The notes under the pieces were generated by a model. The model was not told where the DNA came from, did no database searches, and saw nothing but the letters and a program-made list of their open reading frames with translations. A DNA stretch of 53,890 nt from Stentor coeruleus (lineage: Eukaryota; Ciliophora; Heterotrichea; Heterotrichida; Stentoridae), in NCBI GenBank assembly GCA_001970955.1, contig MPUH01000446.1, positions 1 to 53,890 of the forward strand, written 5' to 3'. The position numbers were made by a program, and so were the translations under genes. How positions within the stretch are numbered: the stretch's first letter is position 1; every line of letters starts with the position of its first letter. Positions 53,616-53,890 of this stretch are shown here, piece by piece.

Positions 53616-53890
53616 CTAGTCTGATTTTTTTGAAAGAGTACTTAGAAGCAATTGAATATTTTCATTAATGTTGTTGATTGTTCCTTCAATTTCCCCTACT
53701 TTATTCTGGAAGGCATTCATCTTTTCATCCATCATCTTGAAATTAGATTCATTTTTTTCATTCATCATCTTTAAATTTGTAACCTTTTCATCTATGGCAT
53801 TAACTATATAATTCATAGATTTAAAATTCAAGACTGTATTTTCCTCAATTTTTTTTATCTGATTACTATTTTTATCGAGCAATGGTTTAA
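53616..53890 (-). CDS. 3' end of a second channel-family gene (paralog)
   Basis: The minus strand is open from the right edge of the window to the stop near 53616. The visible ~90 residues start with a KPLLDKNSNQIKKIEE segment that lines up with LKPILNENQKQISEE at residue ~1758 of the complete channel protein, and end with INNINENIQLLLSTLS against ISYIQESIETILNILN. It is a coiled coil throughout, with repeated EKNESNFKMMDEKM units. So this is the C-terminal tail of a tandem paralog of the WD40-channel gene in the same orientation. Its pore and repeats lie outside the window. The similarity over a coiled coil alone is limited, but position, orientation and the KP(L/I)L(D/N) entry point support it. 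Confidence 0.75.
   Translation of the reverse strand, partial: KPLLDKNSNQIKKIEENTVLNFKSMNYIVNAIDEKVTNLKMMNEKNESNFKMMDEKMNAFQNKVGEIEGTINNINENIQLLLSTLSKKSD

Noticed and set aside
1..53890. CRISPR arrays, insertion sequences, prophage, telomere repeats
   Set aside because: No spaced short palindromic repeats, no transposase or integrase frames, and no G-rich telomeric hexamer arrays were seen on either strand.

Overview
The window looks like macronuclear DNA of a heterotrich ciliate, most likely Stentor or a close relative. Three things point there. The DNA is very AT-rich. Two genes carry five introns that are each exactly 15 nt long with GT...AG ends. The standard genetic code fits: tryptophan is TGG in the long open frames, including the WD-repeat array, and long frames end at TAA, TAG or TGA. 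The proteins are eukaryotic. There are no operons, ribosome binding sites or CRISPR arrays. I could run no homology search, so product names rest on motifs read by eye.

Layout. 1-2740 (-): a protein of at least 18 kinesin-light-chain-type TPR repeats, cut by the left edge. 3948-14611: four related genes for PH-domain plus CAMK-like protein kinases (orders -, +, -, -); the fourth is split by a 64-bp tandem duplication. 16896-16965 (-): a tRNA-Gln(UUG)-like gene with two helix mismatches. 18190-19160 (+): a cysteine-rich secreted protein with a decayed partial copy just upstream. 20193-20810 (-): unknown basic protein. 21955-22659 (+): SANT-domain protein with two 15-nt introns. 25627-26958 (+): LisH plus WD40 protein of the TBL1/Sif2 type with three 15-nt introns. 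27028-28942 (-): NatC auxiliary subunit (NAA35/Mak10), interrupted by an assembly join. 29857-30831 (+): unknown, weakly acetyltransferase-like. 31364-34557 (-): two tandem aldo/keto reductases. 35292-35999 (-): FLYWCH-like zinc-finger protein. 36911-38905 (-): copine. 39137-41542 (-): large unknown protein with a pseudokinase-like C-terminus. 43187-43972 (-): PAP2/sphingomyelin-synthase-like membrane enzyme. 46233-51770 (-): a giant WD40-ankyrin-ion channel-coiled coil protein; the 3' end of a second copy enters at the right edge.

The most striking object is the 1845-residue channel protein. It has 27 consecutive WD40 repeats of exactly 42 residues plus one degenerate repeat (28, enough for four seven-bladed propellers), then ankyrin-like repeats, a TRP-like six-helix pore module and a C-terminal coiled coil. 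A tandem paralog follows. I know of no characterised channel with this architecture.

Functional links are suggestive only. The SANT protein and the TBL1-like protein are neighbours, and members of these families sit together in histone deacetylase corepressor complexes. Copine, the PH-kinases, the lipid-headgroup enzyme and the channel all point to membrane or calcium signalling, but nothing shows that they act together. About half of the window is non-coding. Gene flanks show a repeated strand-polarised composition: G-poor before the start codon and C-poor after the stop on the sense strand. Four single N characters, each flanked by near-identical direct copies, look like unmerged contig ends and not biology.
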